Below the pieces are notes generated by a model. That model was not told the DNA's origin, ran no database searches, and saw nothing but the letters and a program-made list of their open reading frames with translations. The position numbers and the translations under genes were made by a program. Shown here one piece after another: positions 42,917 through 50,337 of a stretch of DNA of 64,000 bases (its first letter is position 1; each line of letters starts with the position of its first letter). The DNA is taken from NCBI GenBank assembly GCA_040880805.1, contig JBBDHW010000033.1, forward strand, positions 50,462 to 114,461. The letters are read 5' to 3'. This stretch comes from Acidimicrobiia bacterium (GTDB lineage Bacteria > Actinomycetota > Acidimicrobiia > IMCC26256 > DASPTH01).

Positions 42917-44523
42917 CTGCCCTCCACATCGCGCCGCGAGAACGCGAACGCGCCCGCCGTGCTCGCGACGAGGCCGAGGCCGACGAGGGCGGCGACCGCG
43001 GTCCACCGGATGCCGGTGGCCGGGACCGGCGCGAGGTGGTGGAGCACCGACAGGTCGAGCAGCGACGCGTTCGTCGATCCGAGCGCGCCCGCGAGCACGA
43101 CCAGGATCGACCACGCGCTGAGGCCGTAGGCGACACCCGCCGCGTACCGCGGGATCAGTCCGTGCGCGAGGGTCCCCACACCGAGCACGAGGAGCGCGGG
43201 CGCAACGAGGTTGAGGCCCGCGGCGAGGAGCTGCGGGAACGTCGACCCGCCGCCCTGCGCCGTGACGCCGAGCCAGCCCCCGACGCCCGCGGCGAGCCCG
43301 GTTGCCAGGAGCGCCCCGGCCGCGATCGCGCACCGGCCCACGAGCCAGGTGGTCCGCGACACGGGTTGCGTGAGCACATGGTCGAGGTGGCCGTCGGCCT
43401 CTTGCTCGCGCGTCGCCGCCACGTGTGCCGCGGCGGCGAAGGTCATGACCGACCCGATCATCAAGAACAGCACTGCGAGGTACGTGGCGGAGCCGCCGCC
43501 GTGCACGCCGCGGCGCGCGACGGCTTGATCGAGCTGCGTCGAGTTCGACTCGGCGAGCCCCGAGCTCACGACACCGAACACGAAGCCCATGGCGACCACC
43601 GCGGCGAGCCAACCGGCGATCAACCCCAGGCCGAGTCGCGCCGCGAGCCCGAAGACGCCGCCGAGCAGACGGGTGCGGCTCCGTGCCGAGTCGCGCGCCG
43701 GCAGCAAACCCGCGCCGACGTCGCGCGTGCCGGCAAGCAGCACCGTCACGACCAAGAGGACCGAGAGAAAACCGACGACCGGCACGAGAGCGACCAGGTG
43801 GCTCCCCGTCAACGGGCGCAGCTGCTGGATCCACCCGAGCGGAGTGATCCACTCGAGGAAATGCAACGAGTCGGTGCTGTTCGCCACAACGCGCAAGAGG
43901 AAGGCAACCCCGAAAATAGAGGCGCCGAGCGCGGCGGCGCGGCGGCGGGTGCCCGCGAGTTGGCTCATCAACGCGCCCACCGCGACGAACAACGCGACCG
44001 GGAGCACCATCACCAGAGCGAAGAAAAGACACGCGCCAACCGTGAAGCGTGCGTCGTGGCGCCGCCCCACGGCAACGGTTCCGACCGCGACGACGATCCA
44101 CAGGACGACGAGTCCGATGCCAAGGCCTCCGAGCGCCGCAACCGTCGCGCGACGTCTCGTGGTCGGACCGGCGACGGTCAGGTCCCACACCCCGGCGTCT
44201 TCCTCGCCGCGCAGCAATCGGGTTGCGAGCAGCAAGCCCCAGACCGCACCCGCCAGCGTGAGGATGCCGACCGTCCTCCAGGATGTAAATCCCGCGACCG
44301 TGTCGACATTGCGGGCCGGGCCGATGAGCACCGCAAGCCCTCGGTTCCGCCCGAGCGTGTTCGCCAGCCGAACGCGGTCGGCGAACGTCGGGTACGCCGA
44401 CGTGAAGCCCAGCACCGACCAGAGAACCATCGCGACGAACACTGCGCCCCACAGGAGCGCGCTGCGCGTCGCCCGCCGCGCCGCGAAGCCCATGATCACG
44501 CGCTCGGTTCTCGGGGTGCGCAT
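42913..44523 (-). CDS. ABC-2-type exporter permease
   Basis: 536-residue membrane protein with about twelve hydrophobic segments in two halves. The MRTPRTERVIMGFAARRATRSALLWG start and the two TREQEADGHLDHVLTQPVSRTTWL / RGEEDAGVWDLTVAGPTTRRRA elements, one per half, are typical of permeases annotated as exporters of polyketide antibiotics. With the ATPase 3 bp upstream it should form an efflux pump for a hydrophobic compound. Overlap of its stop with the tetR GTG (GTGA) couples the two genes. Confidence 0.9.
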   Translation of the reverse strand: MRTPRTERVIMGFAARRATRSALLWGAVFVAMVLWSVLGFTSAYPTFADRVRLANTLGRNRGLAVLIGPARNVDTVAGFTSWRTVGILTLAGAVWGLLLATRLLRGEEDAGVWDLTVAGPTTRRRATVAALGGLGIGLVVLWIVVAVGTVAVGRRHDARFTVGACLFFALVMVLPVALFVAVGALMSQLAGTRRRAAALGASIFGVAFLLRVVANSTDSLHFLEWITPLGWIQQLRPLTGSHLVALVPVVGFLSVLLVVTVLLAGTRDVGAGLLPARDSARSRTRLLGGVFGLAARLGLGLIAGWLAAVVAMGFVFGVVSSGLAESNSTQLDQAVARRGVHGGGSATYLAVLFLMIGSVMTFAAAAHVAATREQEADGHLDHVLTQPVSRTTWLVGRCAIAAGALLATGLAAGVGGWLGVTAQGGGSTFPQLLAAGLNLVAPALLVLGVGTLAHGLIPRYAAGVAYGLSAWSILVVLAGALGSTNASLLDLSVLHHLAPVPATGIRWTAVAALVGLGLVASTAGAFAFSRRDVEGR

Positions 44524-44526
44524 GCG

Positions 44527-45417
44527 TCAGGCCGTCTGCGCGCCGTAGTGCGCGAGGAACAACTCCTCGAGCGAGGCCTCGTGGCTCAGCAGCTTGACCA
44601 CGCCAACCGCGCGCAGCGCGTCGAGCAACGGCTCCATGTCCCCGTACACGCGGCACCGAACGTGGTTTCCGACGATCTCGATCGCGTCGACTCGCGGGAC
44701 GTTCGAGAGATCAGGCGGCGGGCCGGCCAAGATCGCCTCGACCGTCACCGCGGCGAGGCTGCGCATCTCCGCGAGCGTGCGCGTCTCGATCAGGCGGCCC
44801 GCGCGCAGGATCGCGACACGATCGCATACCGCTTCGGCTTCGCTGAGGATGTGTGACGACAACAACACGGTCTGCCCCCGGGCTCGCGCGTCGATCACGT
44901 GGCGACGGAAGACCTGTTCCATCAGCGGATCGAGACCGCTCGTGGGTTCGTCGAGCATCAGGAGGTCGGCTCGCGTCATCATCGCTGAGATCAGCGCGAC
45001 CTTCTGGCGGTTGCCCTTCGAGTACGCGCGCACTTTCTTCGAAGGATCGAGCGCGAAGTCCTCGATGAGTTCGTCGCGGTACGCGTCGTCGACGCGACCG
45101 TGGAGCCGTCCGAGCAGGTGGAGCGTCTCCGCGCCGGTGAGCGACGGCCAGAGCGCGACGTCACCCGGGACGTACGCGATGTGGCGATGCGCGGCGACCG
45201 CGTCGTGAGTGGTATCGAGCCCGAAGATCTCGGCGCGCCCGGCCGTCGGCTTCGCGAGGTTGAGGAGGAGCCGGATCGTCGTGGTCTTGCCCGCGCCGTT
45301 CGGCCCGAGATACCCGAGCACCTCGCCACGGCAGACCTCGAGATCGAGCGACGAGAGCGCCTCGACGTTCCCGTACCGCTTGGTGAGCCCGACCGTTCGG
45401 ATCGCCGTCTCGTCCAT
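44527..45417 (-). CDS. ABC transporter ATP-binding protein (drug-exporter type)
   Basis: 296-residue ATPase of the DrrA/CcmA-like branch. Walker A is GPNGAGKTTTIRLLL (about residues 37-51), the signature is YSKGNRQKVALISAM (LSGGQ replaced by YSKGN, common in this branch), Walker B is LLMLDEPTSGLDPL and the H-loop follows in LSSHILSEAEAV. The C-terminal extension of about 80 residues also fits the exporter group. First gene of the operon with permease and tetR, directly downstream of the palindromic operator. Confidence 0.95.
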   Translation of the reverse strand: MDETAIRTVGLTKRYGNVEALSSLDLEVCRGEVLGYLGPNGAGKTTTIRLLLNLAKPTAGRAEIFGLDTTHDAVAAHRHIAYVPGDVALWPSLTGAETLHLLGRLHGRVDDAYRDELIEDFALDPSKKVRAYSKGNRQKVALISAMMTRADLLMLDEPTSGLDPLMEQVFRRHVIDARARGQTVLLSSHILSEAEAVCDRVAILRAGRLIETRTLAEMRSLAAVTVEAILAGPPPDLSNVPRVDAIEIVGNHVRCRVYGDMEPLLDALRAVGVVKLLSHEASLEELFLAHYGAQTA

Positions 45418-45429
45418 GCCCGATCGTCC

Positions 45430-45458
45430 CTCTCACGAGAGTTACTCTCTAATGAGAG
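45430..45458. promoter_or_regulatory. double palindrome, probable TetR operator
   Basis: CTCTCACGAGAG (45430-45441) and CTCTCTAATGAGAG (45445-45458) are adjacent palindromes with the same CTCTC/GAGAG arms, 3 bp apart. They begin 13 bp upstream of the ATPase start and cover its ribosome-site region. Position and shape fit a site for the TetR protein of the same operon. Confidence 0.7.
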
Positions 45459-45480
45459 ACGCTATCAGAACGGAGGCAGG

Positions 45481-46701
45481 TCAGGCAACGATGGCGGGAT
45501 AGACGAGCGCCTTCAGCTGGCTGCGGAAGTCGAAGGTGCCCGACGGCGTGAGCTGGACCATGAAGATCACGAACAGGTCCTGGGACGGATCGACCCAGAA
45601 GATCGTGCTCGCGGCGCCGCCCCACCAGAAATCGCCCGCCGAGCCGATCACGCCCGCGGCCACCGGGTCGAGCGTGGTGGCGAAGCCGAGACCGAAGCCG
45701 ATGCCCTCGAAGCCGACGTCGCCGAGGGTGCCGACCGCGATGTCGGACATGGCGACGCCGCCCGGAAGATGGTTGCGGGTCATGAAGCGGAGCGTTTCGG
45801 GGCCGAGCACGCGATGGCCGTCGAGCTCGCCACCGCGGCGCAGCATCTCGCAGAAGCGCGCATAGTCGCCCATGGTGGACACGAGCCCGCCACCGCCCGA
45901 GAGCAACGCGCGCGGCTTGCGGTAGATGCTGTCGTCGGGATGGTCGCTGACGGTGAGCGACTTGTCGGGCCGTCGGCCGTGGTTGGCCGTGAAGCGATCG
46001 ACAGCGTCGTCGGGCACGGTGAACCCGGTGTCGATCATGCCGAGCGGATCGAAGATGTGTTCCTGCAGGAATGCGTCGAAGGGCCGGTCGCCGATGACCT
46101 CCACGAGCCGTCCGCACACGTCGGTCGCGAGCGAGTAGTGCCACGCGGTACCGGGATGGAACTTGAGCGGCAGGTCGCCGAGCAGCTTGCCCAGACCCTC
46201 CAGGTCTACGTTCTCGCCGCGGATGCCGGTCTCGCCGTACAGCTTGTCGACGGGATGGTTCGGGTCCCAGCCGTACGACAGACCAGCGGTGTGCGTGAGC
46301 ACGTCGCGCATCTGCACCGGACGGTCGGGCTCGACGAGCTCGAGGCTGCCGTCGCCGCTGACGACGCCGACGCGCTGGTCGCGCCACTCGGGCAGGTAGC
46401 GGTGCACCGGATCCGTGAGCCGGAACTTGCCACGCTCGTACAGGCTCATGAGCGCGACGGAGGTGATCGGCTTGGTCATCGAGTAGATCCGCCAGATCGA
46501 GTCGTCGGTGACGGGGCGGTCGTCGCCCACCATCAGAGTGCCGAAGTTCCGCTCGTACGCGGTGTGCCCGTGCCGCGACACGAGCACCTGGCAGCCGGCG
46601 AGCTTGCCCGGTTCCATGTAGGAACGTTCGAAGTGTTCGGTGATGCGTTCGAGCCGAGCCTCGTCCATCCCCGCAGCAGTGACATCGTCATCGACGTTCA
46701 T
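45481..46701 (-). CDS. serine hydrolase of the beta-lactamase (class C/EstB) family
   Basis: 406-residue penicillin-binding-like esterase. The active-site S-x-x-K is SMTK (about residue 74, in IWRIYSMTKPITSVAL), the second motif is Tyr in HYSLATDVCG, and a later GSAGDFWWGGAAST replaces the usual H/K-T-G strand. Members are esterases, aminopeptidases or carboxypeptidases more often than antibiotic-hydrolysing beta-lactamases. No signal peptide is seen, so it is probably cytoplasmic. It lies 16 bp behind the DUF35 gene, at the end of the FadR-headed gene run, and may cleave an ester from that pathway. Confidence 0.92.
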   Translation of the reverse strand: MNVDDDVTAAGMDEARLERITEHFERSYMEPGKLAGCQVLVSRHGHTAYERNFGTLMVGDDRPVTDDSIWRIYSMTKPITSVALMSLYERGKFRLTDPVHRYLPEWRDQRVGVVSGDGSLELVEPDRPVQMRDVLTHTAGLSYGWDPNHPVDKLYGETGIRGENVDLEGLGKLLGDLPLKFHPGTAWHYSLATDVCGRLVEVIGDRPFDAFLQEHIFDPLGMIDTGFTVPDDAVDRFTANHGRRPDKSLTVSDHPDDSIYRKPRALLSGGGGLVSTMGDYARFCEMLRRGGELDGHRVLGPETLRFMTRNHLPGGVAMSDIAVGTLGDVGFEGIGFGLGFATTLDPVAAGVIGSAGDFWWGGAASTIFWVDPSQDLFVIFMVQLTPSGTFDFRSQLKALVYPAIVA

Positions 46702-46717
46702 GGTGTTGCCTCTCTCG

Positions 46718-47134
46718 TCAGGCCGGCTCGAACAGGGGCAGGTTGCGTCCGTCGGACAGCTCCTCCCACGTGACCTGCACGGGCATGCCCACGGTGACCG
46801 ACTGAGGTGGACAGCCCACCACGTTGGTCATGAGGCGCGGACCCTCAGCGAGCTCGACGAGCGCGACCACATACGGCTCGTCACCGAAGGGTGTGGGCAT
46901 CGCGGGCTTGTTCTCCACGGTGAACGCGTACACCTCGCCGCGGCCCGACGCGGCGCGCCACTCGAGCGCGTCGCCCAGACAGCCGAGGCACACGTCGCGG
47001 GGGAACCACACCGGGGCGTCGCACGCGGTGCACCACTGGATCACGAGTCGCCGGTCGCGCGTCGCGTCCCAGAACGGCGCCGACGTCTCGCTCACTGGCG
47101 GTTCGAGGGGGCGAGTGGGCCGCTCGCTCGTCAC
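46718..47134 (-). CDS. DUF35 zinc-ribbon/OB-fold protein, partner of the thiolase-like gene
   Basis: 138-residue acyl-CoA-associated protein. The zinc ribbon is CTACDAPVWFPRDVCLGCLG (two CxxC, about residues 36-55), followed by an OB fold (GRGEVYAFTVENKP ... VVALVELAEGPRLMTNVVG). In steroid side-chain degradation the DUF35 part of ChsH2 binds the thiolase-like Ltp2 and makes it an aldolase. The GTG at 47134 overlaps the thiolase stop (GTGA) and has GGAGGC upstream, so the two proteins are made together. Confidence 0.92.
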   Translation of the reverse strand: MTSERPTRPLEPPVSETSAPFWDATRDRRLVIQWCTACDAPVWFPRDVCLGCLGDALEWRAASGRGEVYAFTVENKPAMPTPFGDEPYVVALVELAEGPRLMTNVVGCPPQSVTVGMPVQVTWEELSDGRNLPLFEPA

Positions 47135-48288
47135 AACGTTGCCTCCGTTCCCAGCACTGCCGTGGACATACACGACAGCAAGCCGCCGGATCCGTGCGCG
47201 ATCGCGATCTCGGCGCCGTCGACCTGTCGGTCACCGGCTTCGCCGCGCAGTTGCTTCACCGACTCGGTGATCAGGAACATTCCGTACATCCCAGGGTGCG
47301 TGTACGAGAGCCCGCCGCCGTTCGTGTTCATCGGCAGCGAGCCGCCCGGCGCGGTCGCGCCCGTCTCGACGAACGCGCCGCCCTCCCCCTTCGCACAGAA
47401 CCCGAGGTCCTCGAGGTGCAGCAGCGCGGTGATCGTGAAGCTGTCGTAGCTCATCAACAGGTCGACGTCGTCGGGCTTGATGCCGGCCATGCGAAAGGCG
47501 TTGGCGCCGGACACCACACCAGCGGTGGTCGTGAGATCGGGCATCTGGCTGATCATGCTGTGATCGTGCGCGGTGCCCGCGCCGAGCACGTAGACCGGCG
47601 GCTTCGCCAGATCGCGCGCCCGCTCCGCGCTGGTCATCACAAACGCGCCCGCGCCGTCGGTGACCAGACAGCAGTCGAGTAGGTGCAACGGCGAGCACTC
47701 CATCCGCGACGCGAGCACGTCGTCGACGGTGATCGGGTCACGGAAGCGGGCCTGCGGGTTCATCGCCGCCCAATGGCGTGTGCTCACCGCGATCTGCGCG
47801 AGCTGTTCGCTCGTGGTGCCGTAGACGGCCATGTGCCGACTCGCCGCGAGCGCGTACGGGCCCATGGGCTGGCGCAATGCGAACGGAACTTCCCATTCGA
47901 TCGCCGGGTTGGGGCCCATCATCTGCGGCCGAGGTCGGTTCACCTGGCGACCGCGATCGCTGCGCGGTGTGCTGGCGTACACGTCGATCACGACGTCGCA
48001 CAGCCCGGCAGCGATCGCAGCCGCCGCGTGTTCGAGATGGACCTCGAAGCTGGAGCCACCGGTCATCGTGCTGTCGGTGAAGCAGGGATGCACGCCGAGG
48101 TACTCGGCGAACAGCATCGACGACATCGGGTGGCACACGCCGTCGACGTCGGCGAGCGTGAGCCCGGCGTCGGCAAGTGCGGCTCCAACCATCGCGACCT
48201 CGAGCGCGCGCCCGTGAGTGTCGAGCTCTCCGGTGGGCGAGGCGATGTCGGCGACACCGACCAGCGCAGCGGCTCCCCGCATGCTCAC
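47131..48288 (-). CDS. thiolase-like (SCP-x/Ltp2-type) protein without the nucleophilic Cys
   Basis: About 385 residues with the thiolase fold of the lipid-transfer/SCP-x branch. In place of the nucleophilic-Cys loop there is DSTMTGGSSFEVHLEHAAAAI, with no Cys at the active position, while GGLSYTHPGMYGM keeps the later His and AHGSGG follows near the end. This matches aldolases such as Ltp2 rather than true thiolases, and a DUF35 partner gene is coupled to it. I use the GTG at 48288, which overlaps the di-iron gene stop (GTGA); ATG 48282 is also possible. Likely reaction: retro-aldol cleavage of a beta-hydroxyacyl-CoA. Confidence 0.88.
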   Translation of the reverse strand: MSMRGAAALVGVADIASPTGELDTHGRALEVAMVGAALADAGLTLADVDGVCHPMSSMLFAEYLGVHPCFTDSTMTGGSSFEVHLEHAAAAIAAGLCDVVIDVYASTPRSDRGRQVNRPRPQMMGPNPAIEWEVPFALRQPMGPYALAASRHMAVYGTTSEQLAQIAVSTRHWAAMNPQARFRDPITVDDVLASRMECSPLHLLDCCLVTDGAGAFVMTSAERARDLAKPPVYVLGAGTAHDHSMISQMPDLTTTAGVVSGANAFRMAGIKPDDVDLLMSYDSFTITALLHLEDLGFCAKGEGGAFVETGATAPGGSLPMNTNGGGLSYTHPGMYGMFLITESVKQLRGEAGDRQVDGAEIAIAHGSGGLLSCMSTAVLGTEATL

Positions 48289-49388
48289 GCGCGCGCGGCG
48301 CGGTCGGCGGCCACCTCGTCGTACTTCGTGTAGTCGGTGCCGGTGTCGTCGGCGAACTCGAACTCCATCAACCCGGCTTCGCCCCAGGCCTTGCGCAGGT
48401 AGCCGTCGTTGGCGTCGAGCAAACCGAGCTTGCGCACGTTCGGTACCAGCTTCGCGAAGAACGCGCTCTGGAAGCCCATGTAGGCACCACGGTTCATCTT
48501 CGCCGCCGCCTCGAGCAGGAACGGCCGCACCTCGTCGACGGCGACACCCATGCGCTCCCACACCTCGGGCGTGGTCGACCGCGCACGCGACCGCAGCGTG
48601 TTCTCCACGAGGAACTCCTGGCGGTCCTTGAGCTCGGCTTCGGTGAGCCCCTGGTAGAGCTCCTGGAGGCTGAGCACGCCGAACGCAACGTGACGCGCTT
48701 CGTCGGACATCACGTAGCGCAGCAACTTGCGGAGCAGCGGCTCCTGGATGCGGCGCAGCATGTCGCCGAACGCGGCGAGTGCAAGGCTCTCGATGACGAT
48801 CTGCATTCCGAGGTACGCGATGTCCCACCGGCTGTCTTGGAGCAACGCGTCGATCTGCTGCTCGAGGAACGGACTCATCGGGTAGGCCTCACCGAGCTTG
48901 GTGTCGAGGTACTTCGCGAACACCTCGGTGTGGCGCGCTTCGTCCATCGTCTGCGTGGCCGCGTAGTACTTCGCGTCGATCCACGGCACCGCTTCCACGA
49001 GCTTGGCCACAGTGAGCATCGCGCCTTGCTCGCCGTGCATGAACTGGCTCAGCGACGCCTTGAACATCTCGATGCCGAGCGCGGTGAACTCCGCCTCGCC
49101 CCACTTCGCGAGCGGCGAGCCCGGTAACTCGGCCGCGGTGCGCACCAGGCTGTCGGTGGGCGACTCCTGCTGACGGACCAGTTCCTCGGGGTCGACGTCG
49201 GTGGCCCAGTCGAGATCGGTGATGCTGCTCCACTGCGACGAGACACCCTTGTTGTAGAGCGTCACGAGTTGCTCGCGGTCGCGCGCGTAGTTCCAGGCGT
49301 AGATCGTGTCCGCATGGTTCTCGACACGCTTGATGGTCGCGTCGACCTCGTCACTGTCGGGTAGCTGTGGCTTCGCCTCGGTGGTCAT
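48285..49388 (-). CDS. ferritin-like di-iron carboxylate protein
   Basis: 367-residue helical protein with a complete di-iron ligand set: Glu120 (HGEQGAM), Glu150-x-x-His153 (DEARH), Glu200 (VIESLAL) and Glu230-x-x-His233 (DEARH). The regular spacing is that of ribonucleotide-reductase-R2-like and oxygenase di-iron proteins. It could hydroxylate or otherwise oxidise the substrate of the neighbouring thiolase-like/DUF35 pair, or protect against oxidants. It follows fadR by 17 bp and overlaps the thiolase-like gene, so it belongs to the FadR-controlled run. Electron-donor genes are not adjacent. Confidence 0.87.
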   Translation of the reverse strand: MTTEAKPQLPDSDEVDATIKRVENHADTIYAWNYARDREQLVTLYNKGVSSQWSSITDLDWATDVDPEELVRQQESPTDSLVRTAAELPGSPLAKWGEAEFTALGIEMFKASLSQFMHGEQGAMLTVAKLVEAVPWIDAKYYAATQTMDEARHTEVFAKYLDTKLGEAYPMSPFLEQQIDALLQDSRWDIAYLGMQIVIESLALAAFGDMLRRIQEPLLRKLLRYVMSDEARHVAFGVLSLQELYQGLTEAELKDRQEFLVENTLRSRARSTTPEVWERMGVAVDEVRPFLLEAAAKMNRGAYMGFQSAFFAKLVPNVRKLGLLDANDGYLRKAWGEAGLMEFEFADDTGTDYTKYDEVAADRAARA

Positions 49389-49405
49389 CGGCCTCCGTCT
49401 CCTGA

Positions 49406-50233
49406 CTATGCGTCGCTCGCTGCGGCGCAGGGTACCTGCGCCGCGTACGCTCGCTCCTGGCGAGCGACTCGGCTCGCTCCGCTCGCTCGTCGCCGCGTCC
49501 TACTCGGCTGCTCGTCACCGAGCATTCGCCGTACCACCGCGCGCGCTTCGTCGGGCTTGCCCGCGGCGATGGCGTCGGCGAGCGCGCGCTGCGGCAACCG
49601 CACGTCGCGGTTGACGAGCTCGATGAGCGTGTTGCCGACGGCGCCCTTCTTGTCGCCCGAGCGCGCGGCTGCCGAGTCGACGACGCGGTAGAAGCTCCCC
49701 ACGAGCAGCTCGAGCGCGATCGAGTGCGTCGCGCGCGCGACGCCCTGGTGGAAAGACCGGTTGGCGTGCTCCACGGCAGCGACGTCGCCCGCGGCCGCGG
49801 CCACCTCGACACCAAGCGCGAGCTCGTCGAGCTGTGCGATCTCGGCCGCCGTGATGCGTTCGAACGCAAGATCGAGCGCGCCTTCGTAGATGATCCGCAG
49901 CACTTCGTTGGTCGACGCGAGCGCCGACGGTTCAGTGCTCGAGCGCGGGCTGCGCGACAGCCGCACGAGATCGGGCAGCAACTCGATCGATCCGGTGCGG
50001 CGGTAGTCGAGCACGCGGCAGCGCGCGCCCTGCCGCCGCTCGATCAGGCCCTGGTGCTCGAGCTGCGCGAGCCCCTCCCGGATGGTGGTGCGGTTGGCAC
50101 CGAGTTGTTCGGTGAGCTCGCGCTCCGACGGCAGGGCGTCGCCGGGCGCGTACTCACCGGCGAGGATCGCGTCCCGGATCTGGTCGGCGATACCGTCCGC
50201 AAGCTCGGAGCGCACCACGGGGGCGTTGGTCAT
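49406..50233 (-). CDS. FadR/GntR family transcriptional regulator
   Basis: 275-residue regulator with an N-terminal winged helix (DQIRDAILAGEYAPGDALPSERELTEQLGANRTTIREGLAQLEHQGLIERRQG, about residues 18-70) and an all-helical FCD-type ligand domain. Ligand-domain acid and His residues (EHANRSFHQGVARAT) suggest a metal- or carboxylate-binding pocket, as in regulators of acyl or organic-acid metabolism. ATG at 50233 is used; a TTG at 50260 would place the start inside the predicted operator. It heads the di-iron/thiolase-like/DUF35/hydrolase genes and faces the MFS-ABC gene, so it may control both directions. Confidence 0.9.
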   Translation of the reverse strand: MTNAPVVRSELADGIADQIRDAILAGEYAPGDALPSERELTEQLGANRTTIREGLAQLEHQGLIERRQGARCRVLDYRRTGSIELLPDLVRLSRSPRSSTEPSALASTNEVLRIIYEGALDLAFERITAAEIAQLDELALGVEVAAAAGDVAAVEHANRSFHQGVARATHSIALELLVGSFYRVVDSAAARSGDKKGAVGNTLIELVNRDVRLPQRALADAIAAGKPDEARAVVRRMLGDEQPSRTRRRASGASRVARQERAYAAQVPCAAASDA

Positions 50234-50241
50234 GGGGCCCT

Positions 50242-50265
50242 GACTGGTCGACTGGTCCAACCAGT
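50242..50265. promoter_or_regulatory. FadR-type operator upstream of its own gene
   Basis: ACTGGTCCAACCAGT (50251-50265) is a perfect 6-bp inverted repeat; its core TGGTTGGACCA on the minus strand fits the FadR-subfamily consensus TNGTNNNACNA. A direct copy of the half site (GACTGGTC at 50242 and 50250) lies next to it. The site is 18 bp upstream of the regulator's ATG, between divergent genes. Confidence 0.7.
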
Positions 50266-50337
50266 TTGGGCCAGGACCGCCATGAGGTCAAGCGGGTGCT
50301 GGTGGCAGCGTGCACGGTGACGCGTGAGACTCACTCG

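Noticed and set aside
43036..44856. A 606-codon open frame on the plus strand
   Set aside because: Antisense to the ABC exporter permease and ATPase; the composition is that of a GC-rich shadow and no motif is present.
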